Shown: positions 8,704 through 15,710, counted from the first letter of the stretch. The stretch: DNA of 15,939 bases from JBOFEH01 sp051650265 (GCA_051650265.1 JBOFIR010000238.1:1-15939); one strand, 5' to 3'. Notes: generated by a model not told the origin, from the sequence alone. A program made the numbers and translations.

Positions 8704-8716
8704 AGGAGGGGAAAAG

Positions 8717-9793
8717 ATGCAGCAAAAGAGCAAGAGGCTATATGGGATATTAGGAAGCACATTATTGGTTGGACTTGGACTTATAACAGGTGTTGTGGCG
8801 CTAAGACCCAAGGATACACCAGAAGAATTCAAAGTAGGTATTACCATCTATGATAGCGAAGATGCATTTATACATAACACAAAAGAGAGTATCAGACGTG
8901 ATCTTGAGATACTCAAAGTAGCAAGTGGATGTAGCCTTACCTATGAAGTTGCAGATAGCATGCATGATCAAAAACTCCAAAATGAGCAAGTGGATACAAT
9001 GATTGCAAATGGTGTAGATCTCTTGGTCATTAATAGCGTAGACCGTGCCGATGCAGCAACACTGATTGATCGGGCAAAAAAGGCCGATGTCCCCATCATC
9101 TTTTATAACCGAGAGCCTGTACCGCAGGATATGCAGAAGTGGGATAAAGTCTATTATGTAGGGTCCAAGGCAGAAGAAGCAGGTGCCATTCAAGGTGAGA
9201 TTTTGGCAGATGCACTAGATAATGGGTTAAAGGTAGACACCAATCAAGATGGCAAGATTCAATATGTAATGTTAGAGGGAGAATATGGCCATCAGGATGC
9301 CATCTTACGTACCTATCACTGTATCCGCGTACTAGAAGAACGGGGCTATGTGATGGAAAATCTCGCTACAGATACTGGGGTGTGGCGTGAAGACATGGGT
9401 AAGGCTAAGATGGCACAGTGGTATGAGCAGTTTGGTGAACAAATCGAAGTAGTGCTTGCTAACAATGATGCCATGGCACTAGGAGCTATGAGTCTACTGG
9501 AAGAAAAGGGGTATTTCACAAAGGGTAAGTGGATGCCAATTCTAGGGGTGGATGGAATTAGTGGGGCTGTGGCGGCTATAGAAAGTGGCAAGATGCTGGG
9601 GACAGTCTACAATGATTGGGAAGCACAGGCAAGCTGTATCGTACGACAGATTGCAGAGCTTCTAGGGTTGCCAGCACAGGAGATAGGTGAAAGTGTGACA
9701 CGTAGTGACCGTTACTTTTGGGTAAGACATGGTAAGGTCACAAGTGAAAATCTAGGAACTGTAAAAAATCATACGATCAATCTTAAAAAATAG
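8717..9793 (+). CDS. MglB-like sugar-binding protein without lipobox, probable sensor partner of YesM
   Basis: This 358-residue periplasmic-binding protein belongs to the galactose/glucose (MglB) family. The ATG at 8717 follows AAAGGAGGGG (8702-8711), which overlaps the yesM stop, so it is translated with the kinase. The N-terminus has a hydrophobic segment (about 8-29) but no lipobox cysteine, so the protein is either membrane-anchored or released after VVA. Residues aligning with the sugar contacts of E. coli MglB are all kept: Asp49, Phe51, Asn131, His192, Asp194, Arg198, Trp223, Asn250, Asp279 and Asn299. The calcium loop is kept as well (DTNQDGKIQ, 174-182). It is therefore expected to bind a glucose/galactose-type sugar. 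Its place in the kinase operon, away from mglAC and closed off by a terminator, resembles XylFII of the XylFII-LytS/YesN system, so a sensing rather than a transport role is inferred. Confidence 0.88.
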   Translation: MQQKSKRLYGILGSTLLVGLGLITGVVALRPKDTPEEFKVGITIYDSEDAFIHNTKESIRRDLEILKVASGCSLTYEVADSMHDQKLQNEQVDTMIANGVDLLVINSVDRADAATLIDRAKKADVPIIFYNREPVPQDMQKWDKVYYVGSKAEEAGAIQGEILADALDNGLKVDTNQDGKIQYVMLEGEYGHQDAILRTYHCIRVLEERGYVMENLATDTGVWREDMGKAKMAQWYEQFGEQIEVVLANNDAMALGAMSLLEEKGYFTKGKWMPILGVDGISGAVAAIESGKMLGTVYNDWEAQASCIVRQIAELLGLPAQEIGESVTRSDRYFWVRHGKVTSENLGTVKNHTINLKK

Positions 9794-9830
9794 TACCTAG
9801 AAGACGAGGATGTCTTCTAGGTACTATTTT
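9785..9830 (+). terminator. Strong, possibly bidirectional terminator after the sensor operon
   Basis: A perfect 15-base-pair stem (9791-9805 with 9812-9826) has loop GAGGAT. It is flanked by AAAAAA on the left and TTTT on the right, which extend the pairing. The stop codon of the upstream gene is the first part of the left arm. It isolates the sensor operon from mglBAC. Confidence 0.9.
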
Positions 9831-9868
9831 GTTGGTGAAAATTGAACCTTCAAACATAAAAAATAGTA

Positions 9869-9897
9869 TTAAAATTGTGAAAACTTACGAGTAAAAT
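9869..9897 (+). promoter_or_regulatory. Weak candidate promoter for mglBAC
   Basis: TTAAAA (9869-9874), a 17-base spacer and TAAAAT (9892-9897) form a weak promoter match. A promoter must lie between the terminator and mglB, but no element here is strong, which fits dependence on an activator such as YesN. Alternatives such as TTATAA at 9902-9907 cannot be excluded. Confidence 0.3.
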
Positions 9898-9963
9898 AGT
9901 CTTATAAGCCAGCTGAAGAGTAAAAATACATCAAGCTGGGTGGAGAAAGAGGGGGAAGTTATA

Positions 9964-11034
9964 ATGAAAATGAAAAAAATGCTAGGTGTTTTATTGGTCG
10001 GTTGTATGGCGATTGGATTCGTAGGATGTGGCAATAGTAGTACAACAACATCTGCGCCTGCAGGGGATAGTGCTTCAGGAGATCTGCCAACAATTGGAGT
10101 AACTATCTATAAATATGATGATAACTTCATGACATTTACACGTGGCGCTGTAGAAAAGGCTGCAGACGGTAAGGCAAAACTGATCATGAATGACTCCCAA
10201 AACGATCAGGCGAAACAAAATGATCAAGTGGATGCTATGATCGCAAAAGGTGTGAAAGCACTTGCTATCAACCTTGTAGACCCGGGTGCAGCACCAACAA
10301 TTGCAGAGAAAGCTAAAGCGGCAGGGATTCCGGTTGTATTCTTCAATAAAGAGTATCCAGATGGCACCAATGCAGTCGGCTATGATAAAGCATGGTATGT
10401 TGGGACCAATTCAGCTGAGTCTGGCATTATCCAAGGTGAGCTCATTTCAGATGCATGGAAAGCCAATGCTGGTTGGGACAAAAATGGTGATGGTGTGATG
10501 CAATATGTAATGCTGATGGGCGAACCTGGGCATCCAGATGCTGAGGCGAGGACAAAAGAGTCTGTAGCAACTGTAGAAGCTGCAGGCATCAAGACAGAAG
10601 AGCTTGCAAAACAAACAGGTATGTGGGATGCAACCAAAGGGAAAGAGCTGATGGAAACATGGCTTGCAGCACACGGAGATAAGATTGAAATGGTTATTTG
10701 TAATAATGATGGGATGGCACTTGGTGCAGTAGAAGCGCTCAATGCAGCTGGATACTTCCAAGGGGATAAGACAATGCCAGTTGTAGGTGTAGACGCGATT
10801 CCGGAAGCACTTGAACTCATCAAACAAGGCAAGATGCTTGGAACAGTACTCAATGACCCACTTAACCAAGGTAAAGCAACTGTAGAACTTGCAATCAATG
10901 CGGCATTGGGTAAAGATGTGCTTGAAGGCACAAGCTGGCAACTTGATGATACATTGGCAGTTCGTGTACCATACGTTGCGATTACAAAAGACAATATTGC
11001 TGTAGCTGAAGAAGCGTACGGAATCAGCAAATAA
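9964..11034 (+). CDS. mglB: Galactose/glucose ABC transporter substrate-binding lipoprotein
   Basis: This is the extracellular binding protein that delivers galactose or glucose-type sugar to MglAC. The ATG at 9964 is chosen because AGGGGG lies at 9950-9955 and the signal peptide then starts correctly; an in-frame codon at 9940 lacks such a site. The 356-residue protein has a lipoprotein signal with the lipidated Cys22 in FVGCG, then a Ser/Thr/Ala-rich linker. The sugar contacts of E. coli MglB are all present: Asp53, Phe55, Asn128, His190, Asp192, Arg196, Trp221, Asn248, Asp277 and Asn297. So is the calcium loop DKNGDGVMQ (172-180). The mature part is very close to E. coli MglB (YKYDDNFM, GEPGHPDAEART). 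It is followed by a stem-loop and then by mglA. Identity is near certain at family level; which hexose is preferred is not shown. Confidence 0.95.
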   Translation: MKMKKMLGVLLVGCMAIGFVGCGNSSTTTSAPAGDSASGDLPTIGVTIYKYDDNFMTFTRGAVEKAADGKAKLIMNDSQNDQAKQNDQVDAMIAKGVKALAINLVDPGAAPTIAEKAKAAGIPVVFFNKEYPDGTNAVGYDKAWYVGTNSAESGIIQGELISDAWKANAGWDKNGDGVMQYVMLMGEPGHPDAEARTKESVATVEAAGIKTEELAKQTGMWDATKGKELMETWLAAHGDKIEMVICNNDGMALGAVEALNAAGYFQGDKTMPVVGVDAIPEALELIKQGKMLGTVLNDPLNQGKATVELAINAALGKDVLEGTSWQLDDTLAVRVPYVAITKDNIAVAEEAYGISK

Positions 11035-11055
11035 GTAGCAAATAGCGATTGTTTG

Positions 11056-11091
11056 ATGCAGATAGCTTACCTCCCCTGGGGCTATCTGCAT
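11056..11091 (+). other. Intercistronic stem-loop between mglB and mglA
   Basis: An 11-base-pair perfect stem (11056-11066 with 11081-11091) encloses a 14-base loop. No T tract follows, so it is not a typical terminator. Structures in this position in other binding-protein operons stabilise or partly insulate the mRNA so that the binding protein is made in excess over the ATPase and permease; that role is inferred here. Confidence 0.75.
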
Positions 11092-11126
11092 ACTAATACC
11101 TAGAGTAAAGAGTGGTGAGAAAAGTG

Positions 11127-12629
11127 ATGGCAGAGGTAACTTATCTACTAGAAATGAATGAGATCTGCAAAGAATTCCCTGGAGTAAAGGCACTAGATGG
11201 TGCCAATCTCAAACTTAGGCCAGGCAGTGTCCATGCACTTATGGGTGAAAATGGTGCAGGAAAATCCACGCTGATGAAGTGTCTATTTGGAATCTATATT
11301 GAAAATAGTGGTGAGATCTATGTAAGTGGCGAGAAGGTTAATTTTCATAATCCAAAGCAAGCATTAGAGCACGGCGTCTCGATGGTTCACCAGGAGCTCA
11401 ATCAAGTGAGTCAGACGCGTGTGATGGATAACATCTGGTTAGGGCGGTTTCCAAGGCGCTACTTATGGGTGGATGAAAAAGAAATGTATGAAAAAACAAA
11501 GGCAATATTTGATCAACTAGAGATTCAGATTGATCCAAGGGAAAAGGTGAGCCATCTCTCTGTTTCACAGTGTCAGATGATCGAGATTGCAAAAGCCGTA
11601 TCCTATGATGCAAAAATTATTGTAATGGATGAGCCTACTTCTTCACTGACAGAAAAAGAAGTTGCCCATCTTTTTAGGATTATCAATCAGCTCAAAGCGC
11701 AGGGATGTGGGATTGTGTATATCTCTCACAAGATGGAGGAGATCCTGAAGATCTGTGATGAAGTAACGATTATGCGGGATGGCCAATGGGTAGCTACTCA
11801 CCCTTCGAGTGAGTTGACCACAGATAAGATTATCAATCTGATGGTTGGGCGAGACCTCACCCATCGTTTTCCACCAAAGACAAATGAGCCTACTGATACG
11901 ATCTTGGAAGTCAAGAATCTGACGGCTACATATAAACCAACCATAGAAGAGGTTTCTTTTGAACTCAGGAAAGGTGAGATCTTGGGGATAGCAGGTCTGA
12001 TGGGCTCCAAGCGTACAGAAATTGTGGAGACACTTTTTGGCGTGAGGAAGAAAGAGTCGGGACAAATCCTTCTTCATGGGAAAGAAATTCAGAATAAGCA
12101 TCCTCAGGAGGCCATTTCTAATGGGTTTGCATTGTTAACAGAAGAAAGGCGAAAGACAGGTATTTTTGATGTATTGGATGTGCGCTTTAATGCAATGATT
12201 GCAAAGTTACCACGCTATACCAATAGGTTGGGGGTAATTCATGATAGACAGATAAAAGAAGATACTGACTGGGTGATTCAAAGTATGAAGGTCAAGACGC
12301 CTTCGCAGAGAGAGAAGATTCGCTCACTTTCAGGTGGGAACCAACAAAAAGTGATACTAGGAAGGTGGTTGCTCAATGAACCAGAGATCCTTATGCTGGA
12401 TGAGCCGACTCGGGGAATAGATGTTGGGGCCAAATATGAAATCTATCAGCTGATTATCGATCTTGCAAATAAAGACAAAGGTATTATTATGATTTCCTCA
12501 GAAATGCCAGAACTTCTTGGAATCACGGACCGTATTCTCGTCATGAGTAATGGGCGTGTGGCAGGGATTGTGGAGACCAAGGAAACTAGTCAAGAGGAAA
12601 TTCTTAGGCTTGCAGCCAAGTATTTATAG
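11127..12629 (+). CDS. mglA: Galactose/glucose ABC transporter ATP-binding protein (two ATPase domains)
   Basis: This cytoplasmic ATPase powers hexose import through MglC. The ATG at 11127 is chosen over an in-frame GTG at 11112 because GGTGAG is at 11114-11119 and the N-terminus (TYLLEMNEICKEFPGVKALDG) then lines up with E. coli MglA. The protein is 500 residues. Domain 1 has Walker A GENGAGKST (40-48), signature LSVSQ (144-148) and Walker B IIVMDEP (164-170). Domain 2 has a degenerate Walker A (GLMGSKRTE), a canonical LSGGNQQ signature and LMLDEPTRGID. This asymmetry is normal for sugar-importing double ATPases of the MglA/RbsA/XylG group. The ribosome binding site of mglC overlaps its stop codon, so the two are translated together. 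Confidence 0.95.
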   Translation: MAEVTYLLEMNEICKEFPGVKALDGANLKLRPGSVHALMGENGAGKSTLMKCLFGIYIENSGEIYVSGEKVNFHNPKQALEHGVSMVHQELNQVSQTRVMDNIWLGRFPRRYLWVDEKEMYEKTKAIFDQLEIQIDPREKVSHLSVSQCQMIEIAKAVSYDAKIIVMDEPTSSLTEKEVAHLFRIINQLKAQGCGIVYISHKMEEILKICDEVTIMRDGQWVATHPSSELTTDKIINLMVGRDLTHRFPPKTNEPTDTILEVKNLTATYKPTIEEVSFELRKGEILGIAGLMGSKRTEIVETLFGVRKKESGQILLHGKEIQNKHPQEAISNGFALLTEERRKTGIFDVLDVRFNAMIAKLPRYTNRLGVIHDRQIKEDTDWVIQSMKVKTPSQREKIRSLSGGNQQKVILGRWLLNEPEILMLDEPTRGIDVGAKYEIYQLIIDLANKDKGIIMISSEMPELLGITDRILVMSNGRVAGIVETKETSQEEILRLAAKYL

Positions 12630-12640
12630 GGGGAATCACC

Positions 12641-13666
12641 ATGAATGAGAATGTAAAAAGAAAATGGGATAAAAAACACATTGCTGAGTTTATTATTAAT
12701 AATGCCATCTACGTGGTATTACTGCTAGTAGTTGCAGTAGTTATATCAATGGATAGCTCTTTCTTATCCTGGCAGAACTTTCAGTTTATCATTACACAAG
12801 CATCTACTCGTGTGATTTTGGCACTCGGTGTTGCGGGGCTATTGGTACTTGCAGGAACAGACCTTTCTGTAGGGCGTATGGTCGGTATGGCTGCGGTGGT
12901 TAGTGCTTCACTTTTGCAGACGCCAGACTATGTCAGACGCATCTACCCAGATATGGCGCAGCTACCTATATGGCTGCCAATCTTGCTCGCGATCTTCCTG
13001 ACGGCACTGGCATCCACAGTTAATGGTTATATTATTGCCAAGTTTAAGGTAACAGCTTTTATTGTGACACTTAGTATGCAGCTCATTATCTATGGCGCAG
13101 CATCCCTTTACTATGATAGGATAGGGGGCTCACCTATTGCAAACTTAGATGAAAACTTCAAGCGTTTTGCACAAGGAAGTCTCAACCTAGGACCTATTCA
13201 AATTCCTTACCTTGTAATCTATGCAGCGATTACTGTAGGGGTAATTTGGTTTATCTGGAATAAGACGAAGCTTGGGAAAAATATGTTTGCAGTAGGTGGT
13301 AATGAAGAAGCAGCCACTGTATCCGGGGTCAATGTGGTACGTACCATCGTACTTGTATCTATGATAGCTGGTATTCTCTATGGTTTTGCAGGGTCACTCG
13401 AAGTAGCCCGTACGGGGAGTGCAACCAACAATATTGGGAATGGCTATGAGCTAGATGCCATTGCAGCCTGTGTCGTTGGGGGGGTATCTTTTAATGGTGG
13501 AGTAGGGTCTGTGGCAGGGGTTGTGGCAGGGGTGCTGATGTTCCAGGTCATCAACTATGGACTGAACTATGTGGATATCAGTCCTTATATCCAATACATT
13601 ATCAAAGGGTTGATCATTGTCATTGCTGTAGCGATTGACACACGTAAATACATCAAGAAAAAATAA
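12641..13666 (+). CDS. mglC: Galactose/glucose ABC transporter permease
   Basis: This is the membrane channel subunit of the hexose importer, of the BPD_transp_2 (RbsC/MglC) family. The 341-residue length matches the family. A basic N-terminus leads into a first helix at about 18-38, and the rest is a chain of hydrophobic segments typical of eight to ten helices. The family motif GTDLSVGRMVG follows the second helix, and VGGVSFNGGVGSVAGVVAG near residue 280-298 is the conserved late-helix region. AGGGGG at 12628-12633 overlaps the mglA stop and sets the ATG at 12641. No terminator hairpin lies directly after the stop, so read-through into the riboswitch region is possible. Confidence 0.94.
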   Translation: MNENVKRKWDKKHIAEFIINNAIYVVLLLVVAVVISMDSSFLSWQNFQFIITQASTRVILALGVAGLLVLAGTDLSVGRMVGMAAVVSASLLQTPDYVRRIYPDMAQLPIWLPILLAIFLTALASTVNGYIIAKFKVTAFIVTLSMQLIIYGAASLYYDRIGGSPIANLDENFKRFAQGSLNLGPIQIPYLVIYAAITVGVIWFIWNKTKLGKNMFAVGGNEEAATVSGVNVVRTIVLVSMIAGILYGFAGSLEVARTGSATNNIGNGYELDAIAACVVGGVSFNGGVGSVAGVVAGVLMFQVINYGLNYVDISPYIQYIIKGLIIVIAVAIDTRKYIKKK

Positions 13667-13680
13667 AACTAGAAATAGAG

Positions 13681-13709
13681 TTGTCAGGCAGGCTCCCTTA
13701 TGCTATAAT
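13681..13709 (+). promoter_or_regulatory. Near-consensus promoter of the riboswitch-exchanger unit
   Basis: TTGTCA (13681-13686), exactly 17 bases, then TATAAT (13704-13709) with an extended TG at 13701-13702. This is the best promoter in the window. Transcription should start near 13716, leaving a leader of about 195 bases before the exchanger start codon. Confidence 0.88.
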
Positions 13710-13743
13710 TGCACGAGAAAAGCATACGTATTCCATAAGGGAG
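13693..13743. repeat. 10-base inverted repeat joining promoter spacer and aptamer P1/L1
   Basis: CTCCCTTATG (13693-13702), in the promoter spacer, is the exact reverse complement of CATAAGGGAG (13734-13743), the start of the riboswitch core. The left arm lies upstream of the predicted start site, so it is present only in DNA or in read-through RNA from mglC. Confidence 0.8.
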
Positions 13744-13822
13744 TAGTCGGCATAGTAACTATGTGGTTAAGTCAACATCATGAATTTAATTCTGGTTTAA
13801 CCTTAAATGGCGAGACTTATAC
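13730..13822 (+). ncRNA. yybP-ykoY family manganese riboswitch aptamer
   Basis: The leader shows the conserved parts of the yybP-ykoY motif in order: a P1 5' strand ATAAG (13735-13739), the L1 core GGGAGTAG (13739-13746), a CATAG/CTATG hairpin (13751-13763), a GTCAACAT element (13771-13778) inside a GGTTAA/TTAACC helix (13765-13802), and the L3 core GGCGAGAC (13809-13816) running into the P1 3' strand CTTAT (13816-13820). The family binds Mn2+ where L1 and L3 dock. Because P1 3' and L3 are also the left arm of the terminator that follows, metal binding should block termination and turn the gene on. The downstream cation exchanger fits the family's usual targets. Confidence 0.9.
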
Positions 13823-13856
13823 ATCTAAGAGAGGGTGTATAAGTCTCGCCTTTTTT
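13809..13856 (+). terminator. Riboswitch-controlled intrinsic terminator
   Basis: GGCGAGACTTATAC (13809-13822) pairs perfectly with 13837-13850, with up to three more pairs inside including a wobble, followed by TTTTTT (13851-13856). The left arm includes the aptamer L3 and P1 3' strand, so terminator and aptamer cannot form together. Confidence 0.93.
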
Positions 13857-13909
13857 CGGCCTTCAAAAAGGGGACAGATGCACAAAAAACAACTCAAAGG
13901 AGATGAATT

Positions 13910-14890
13910 ATGATTTATGTAGCATATCTATTACTTGCAGTGATCGTGGTCGCAGTATCCATTCGTTTATCTTATTACGTGGACTTGATCGATAAGACAA
14001 CAGATATTTCAGGAGCGTTTATTGGCGGGGTTATGTTAGCAGCTGTAACAAGTTTACCAGAGCTTTTCACAAGCCTATCTTCAACGGTGTTTTTAGGAAA
14101 GCCTGAACTTGTCCTGGGAAATATTTTAGGAAGTAACCTCTTTAATATCACAATTCTTGCAATTATTATTATTGTGATGAGCCGTAGCTTTAATAAGGCA
14201 TATATAGCACAAAGTCATACAATTGTTGTCAGATGGTTAGTTGTGATTTATGCACTACTCACATTACCAGTGTTATTTGGCAAAGACTTTAGTATCGTAG
14301 GAGTAAGCATGATTTCACTCATTATCATGGTGATCTATGTAGGCTGTGTTAAGAAAATGGCTGGTGATGAAAATGAGGAAACCGAAGAATCAGAAGAAGT
14401 ACATACTGATCTGACAACAAAGCAGCTCTTTGTACGTTTTGGACTACTCAGTGTACTTCTAGTAGCGGCAAGTATTGGGATCACATTTGTAACAGATATG
14501 ATTGCAGTAGAGCTTAACTTAGGGATGACTTTAGCTGGGGCACTATTCCTTGGTATTGCAACATCTCTTCCAGAAGTGACTTCTTCAATTTCATTAGCAA
14601 AAATGGGTAACTTTAATGCGACTTTAGGAAATATTCTAGGAAGTAATCTATTCAACCTATTCATTCTTGTATTAGCAGATGTGACTTATAGAGCAGGTAG
14701 CGTGTATACAAGGGATCTTCAATCATGTAACTTGGTATTCTTTGGCGCAGTGAGTACACTGATGTTTACAGCAATCATTGGTCTTAAGAGACAAGAAAAA
14801 GGTATGAATGAAGGTGTAAAACGCTTGGTTTATACAGGTGGTAGTATTATTACAATTTTAGGCTATTTATTCTTCTTGACTTTATCCTAA
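13910..14890 (+). CDS. CaCA-family cation exchanger, probable Mn2+ (or Ca2+) exporter
   Basis: This 326-residue membrane protein of the calcium/cation antiporter (YrbG-like) family exports a divalent cation in exchange for Na+ or H+. It has the two inverted alpha repeats that define the family. Repeat 1 has AAVTSLPELFTS (Pro50-Glu51) and LGNILGSNLFN (69-79). Repeat 2 has GIATSLPEVTSS (Pro221-Glu222) and LGNILGSNLFN (239-249). The ion-coordinating acidic and Asn residues are therefore kept. An acidic loop (about 152-166, rich in Glu) separates the halves. The ATG follows AAAGGAG (13896-13902). Control by a Mn2+ riboswitch argues for manganese efflux, as shown for the CaCA exporter MneA of Vibrio cholerae; calcium transport remains possible. 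It is a one-gene unit between the riboswitch and its own terminator. Confidence 0.9.
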   Translation: MIYVAYLLLAVIVVAVSIRLSYYVDLIDKTTDISGAFIGGVMLAAVTSLPELFTSLSSTVFLGKPELVLGNILGSNLFNITILAIIIIVMSRSFNKAYIAQSHTIVVRWLVVIYALLTLPVLFGKDFSIVGVSMISLIIMVIYVGCVKKMAGDENEETEESEEVHTDLTTKQLFVRFGLLSVLLVAASIGITFVTDMIAVELNLGMTLAGALFLGIATSLPEVTSSISLAKMGNFNATLGNILGSNLFNLFILVLADVTYRAGSVYTRDLQSCNLVFFGAVSTLMFTAIIGLKRQEKGMNEGVKRLVYTGGSIITILGYLFFLTLS

Positions 14891-14930
14891 GCATAGAAGG
14901 GAAAAAGCAGCCAAGTATATTTTAGAATTA

Positions 14931-14970
14931 AAAAGCAATCTTTAACCGGTCAGTTAAAGATTGCTTTTTT
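14931..14970 (+). terminator. Intrinsic terminator after the exchanger gene
   Basis: GCAATCTTTAAC (14935-14946) pairs with 14953-14964 around loop CGGTCA. Four flanking A:T pairs extend the stem, and a run of T ends at 14970. The A run on the left could let it work on the other strand too. Confidence 0.93.
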
Positions 14971-15085
14971 GCATGTTTTTAAAGCTTACTGATTAGATAT
15001 ACTGTTAAAAATGTTAAAATCCTTTTAAATGACATAAGTTGACGAGGAAAAATGAATATTTTTTAGATTAATTTCCACATAATAA

Positions 15086-15113
15086 TTGATATATTTTAAA
15101 ATATGTGTAAAAT
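15086..15113 (+). promoter_or_regulatory. Candidate promoter of the DUF5317 gene, with palindromic spacer
   Basis: TTGATA (15086-15091), a 16-base spacer and TAAAAT (15108-15113) make a plausible promoter. The spacer is almost filled by ATATTTTAAAATAT (15091-15104), a perfect 14-base palindrome that could be a repressor site. The stretch is very AT-rich, so both claims are tentative. The rest of the gap (14971-15085) shows no other feature I can support. Confidence 0.4.
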
Positions 15114-15146
15114 AAAACTATATACTAAAGTTTAAAAGGTGAAGCC

Positions 15147-15710
15147 ATGATAGAGACAATACTATTAGCCATTCTATTAAGTTATAAGAGAGGGTATCAA
15201 ATTGATAAGATTTGGAAAGAAAAGGCCTTCTACCCATTACTAGCGTGTGAATTATTATATTGGGGAATTCAACTTAGTATTTTTACGGACAACTATGGGT
15301 TGATCCAGTATGCAACAATTTTTAAAAGTGTTTATTTATGTTCAACGCTATTTATTGTGTTTAGGTATGAACTCTATAGCTACGCTATACTCGGTTCAGC
15401 TTGTGTGCTCCTAGGTGGGTGGTGCAATGACTTGGCGATTGCTGTAAATAATGGTCAGATGCCAGTTTATCCAACGTTATCCAGGCTGACAGGTTATGTG
15501 AAGATGGAAGCATTTGGTGTAGCAGATCAGCTACATGTACTGGGCAATGAGGCAACACGTTTGAAAGGGTTAACAGATATCTTTGATATTGGGTATAGTG
15601 TATTGAGTATAGGGGATGTATTGATTAGAGTACTACCGTTCATAATCGTTTATCAGGGGTTAAGAGCAGCATCCACTAAAGGGAGAGAGATGAAAAGAGC
15701 CCAAATATAA
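15147..15710 (+). CDS. DUF5317-type integral membrane protein
   Basis: This 187-residue membrane protein resembles the DUF5317 family of clostridial proteins, whose function is not known to me. The family-like features are an N-terminal helix followed by a charged KRGYQIDKIWKEK stretch, the pattern NDLAIAVNNGQMPVYP (about 107-122), a hydrophilic loop with a DQLHVLG motif (about 136-143), and ISVLSIGDVLIRVLPF-like C-terminal hydrophobicity (SVLSIGDVLI about 160-169). About five hydrophobic segments are visible. The start is supported by AAGGTGA (15136-15142). The next gene begins 13 bases after its stop, with a ribosome binding site overlapping the stop, so the two form an operon. Confidence 0.7.
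   Translation: MIETILLAILLSYKRGYQIDKIWKEKAFYPLLACELLYWGIQLSIFTDNYGLIQYATIFKSVYLCSTLFIVFRYELYSYAILGSACVLLGGWCNDLAIAVNNGQMPVYPTLSRLTGYVKMEAFGVADQLHVLGNEATRLKGLTDIFDIGYSVLSIGDVLIRVLPFIIVYQGLRAASTKGREMKRAQI

Noticed and set aside
9878..9891. Possible catabolite-responsive element (TGAAAAC...) upstream of mglB
   Set aside because: The first half fits the CcpA motif but the second half (TTACGAG) misses the key positions, so the match is no better than chance in AT-rich DNA.
9909..9939. CCAGCT...AGCTGG inverted repeat in the mglB leader
   Set aside because: Only six base pairs with a 19-base loop; weak as an RNA structure or operator without conservation data.
10380..11193. Long open frames on the minus strand opposite mglB
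   Set aside because: They mirror the codon pattern of a certain gene, have low-complexity Ser/Pro- or Cys-rich products, and lack promoters and ribosome binding sites.
13635..13913. 92-codon open frame overlapping the mglC end, promoter, riboswitch and terminator
   Set aside because: It lies across a well-supported promoter and structured leader RNA, has no ribosome binding site at its start, and its protein shows no recognisable features.
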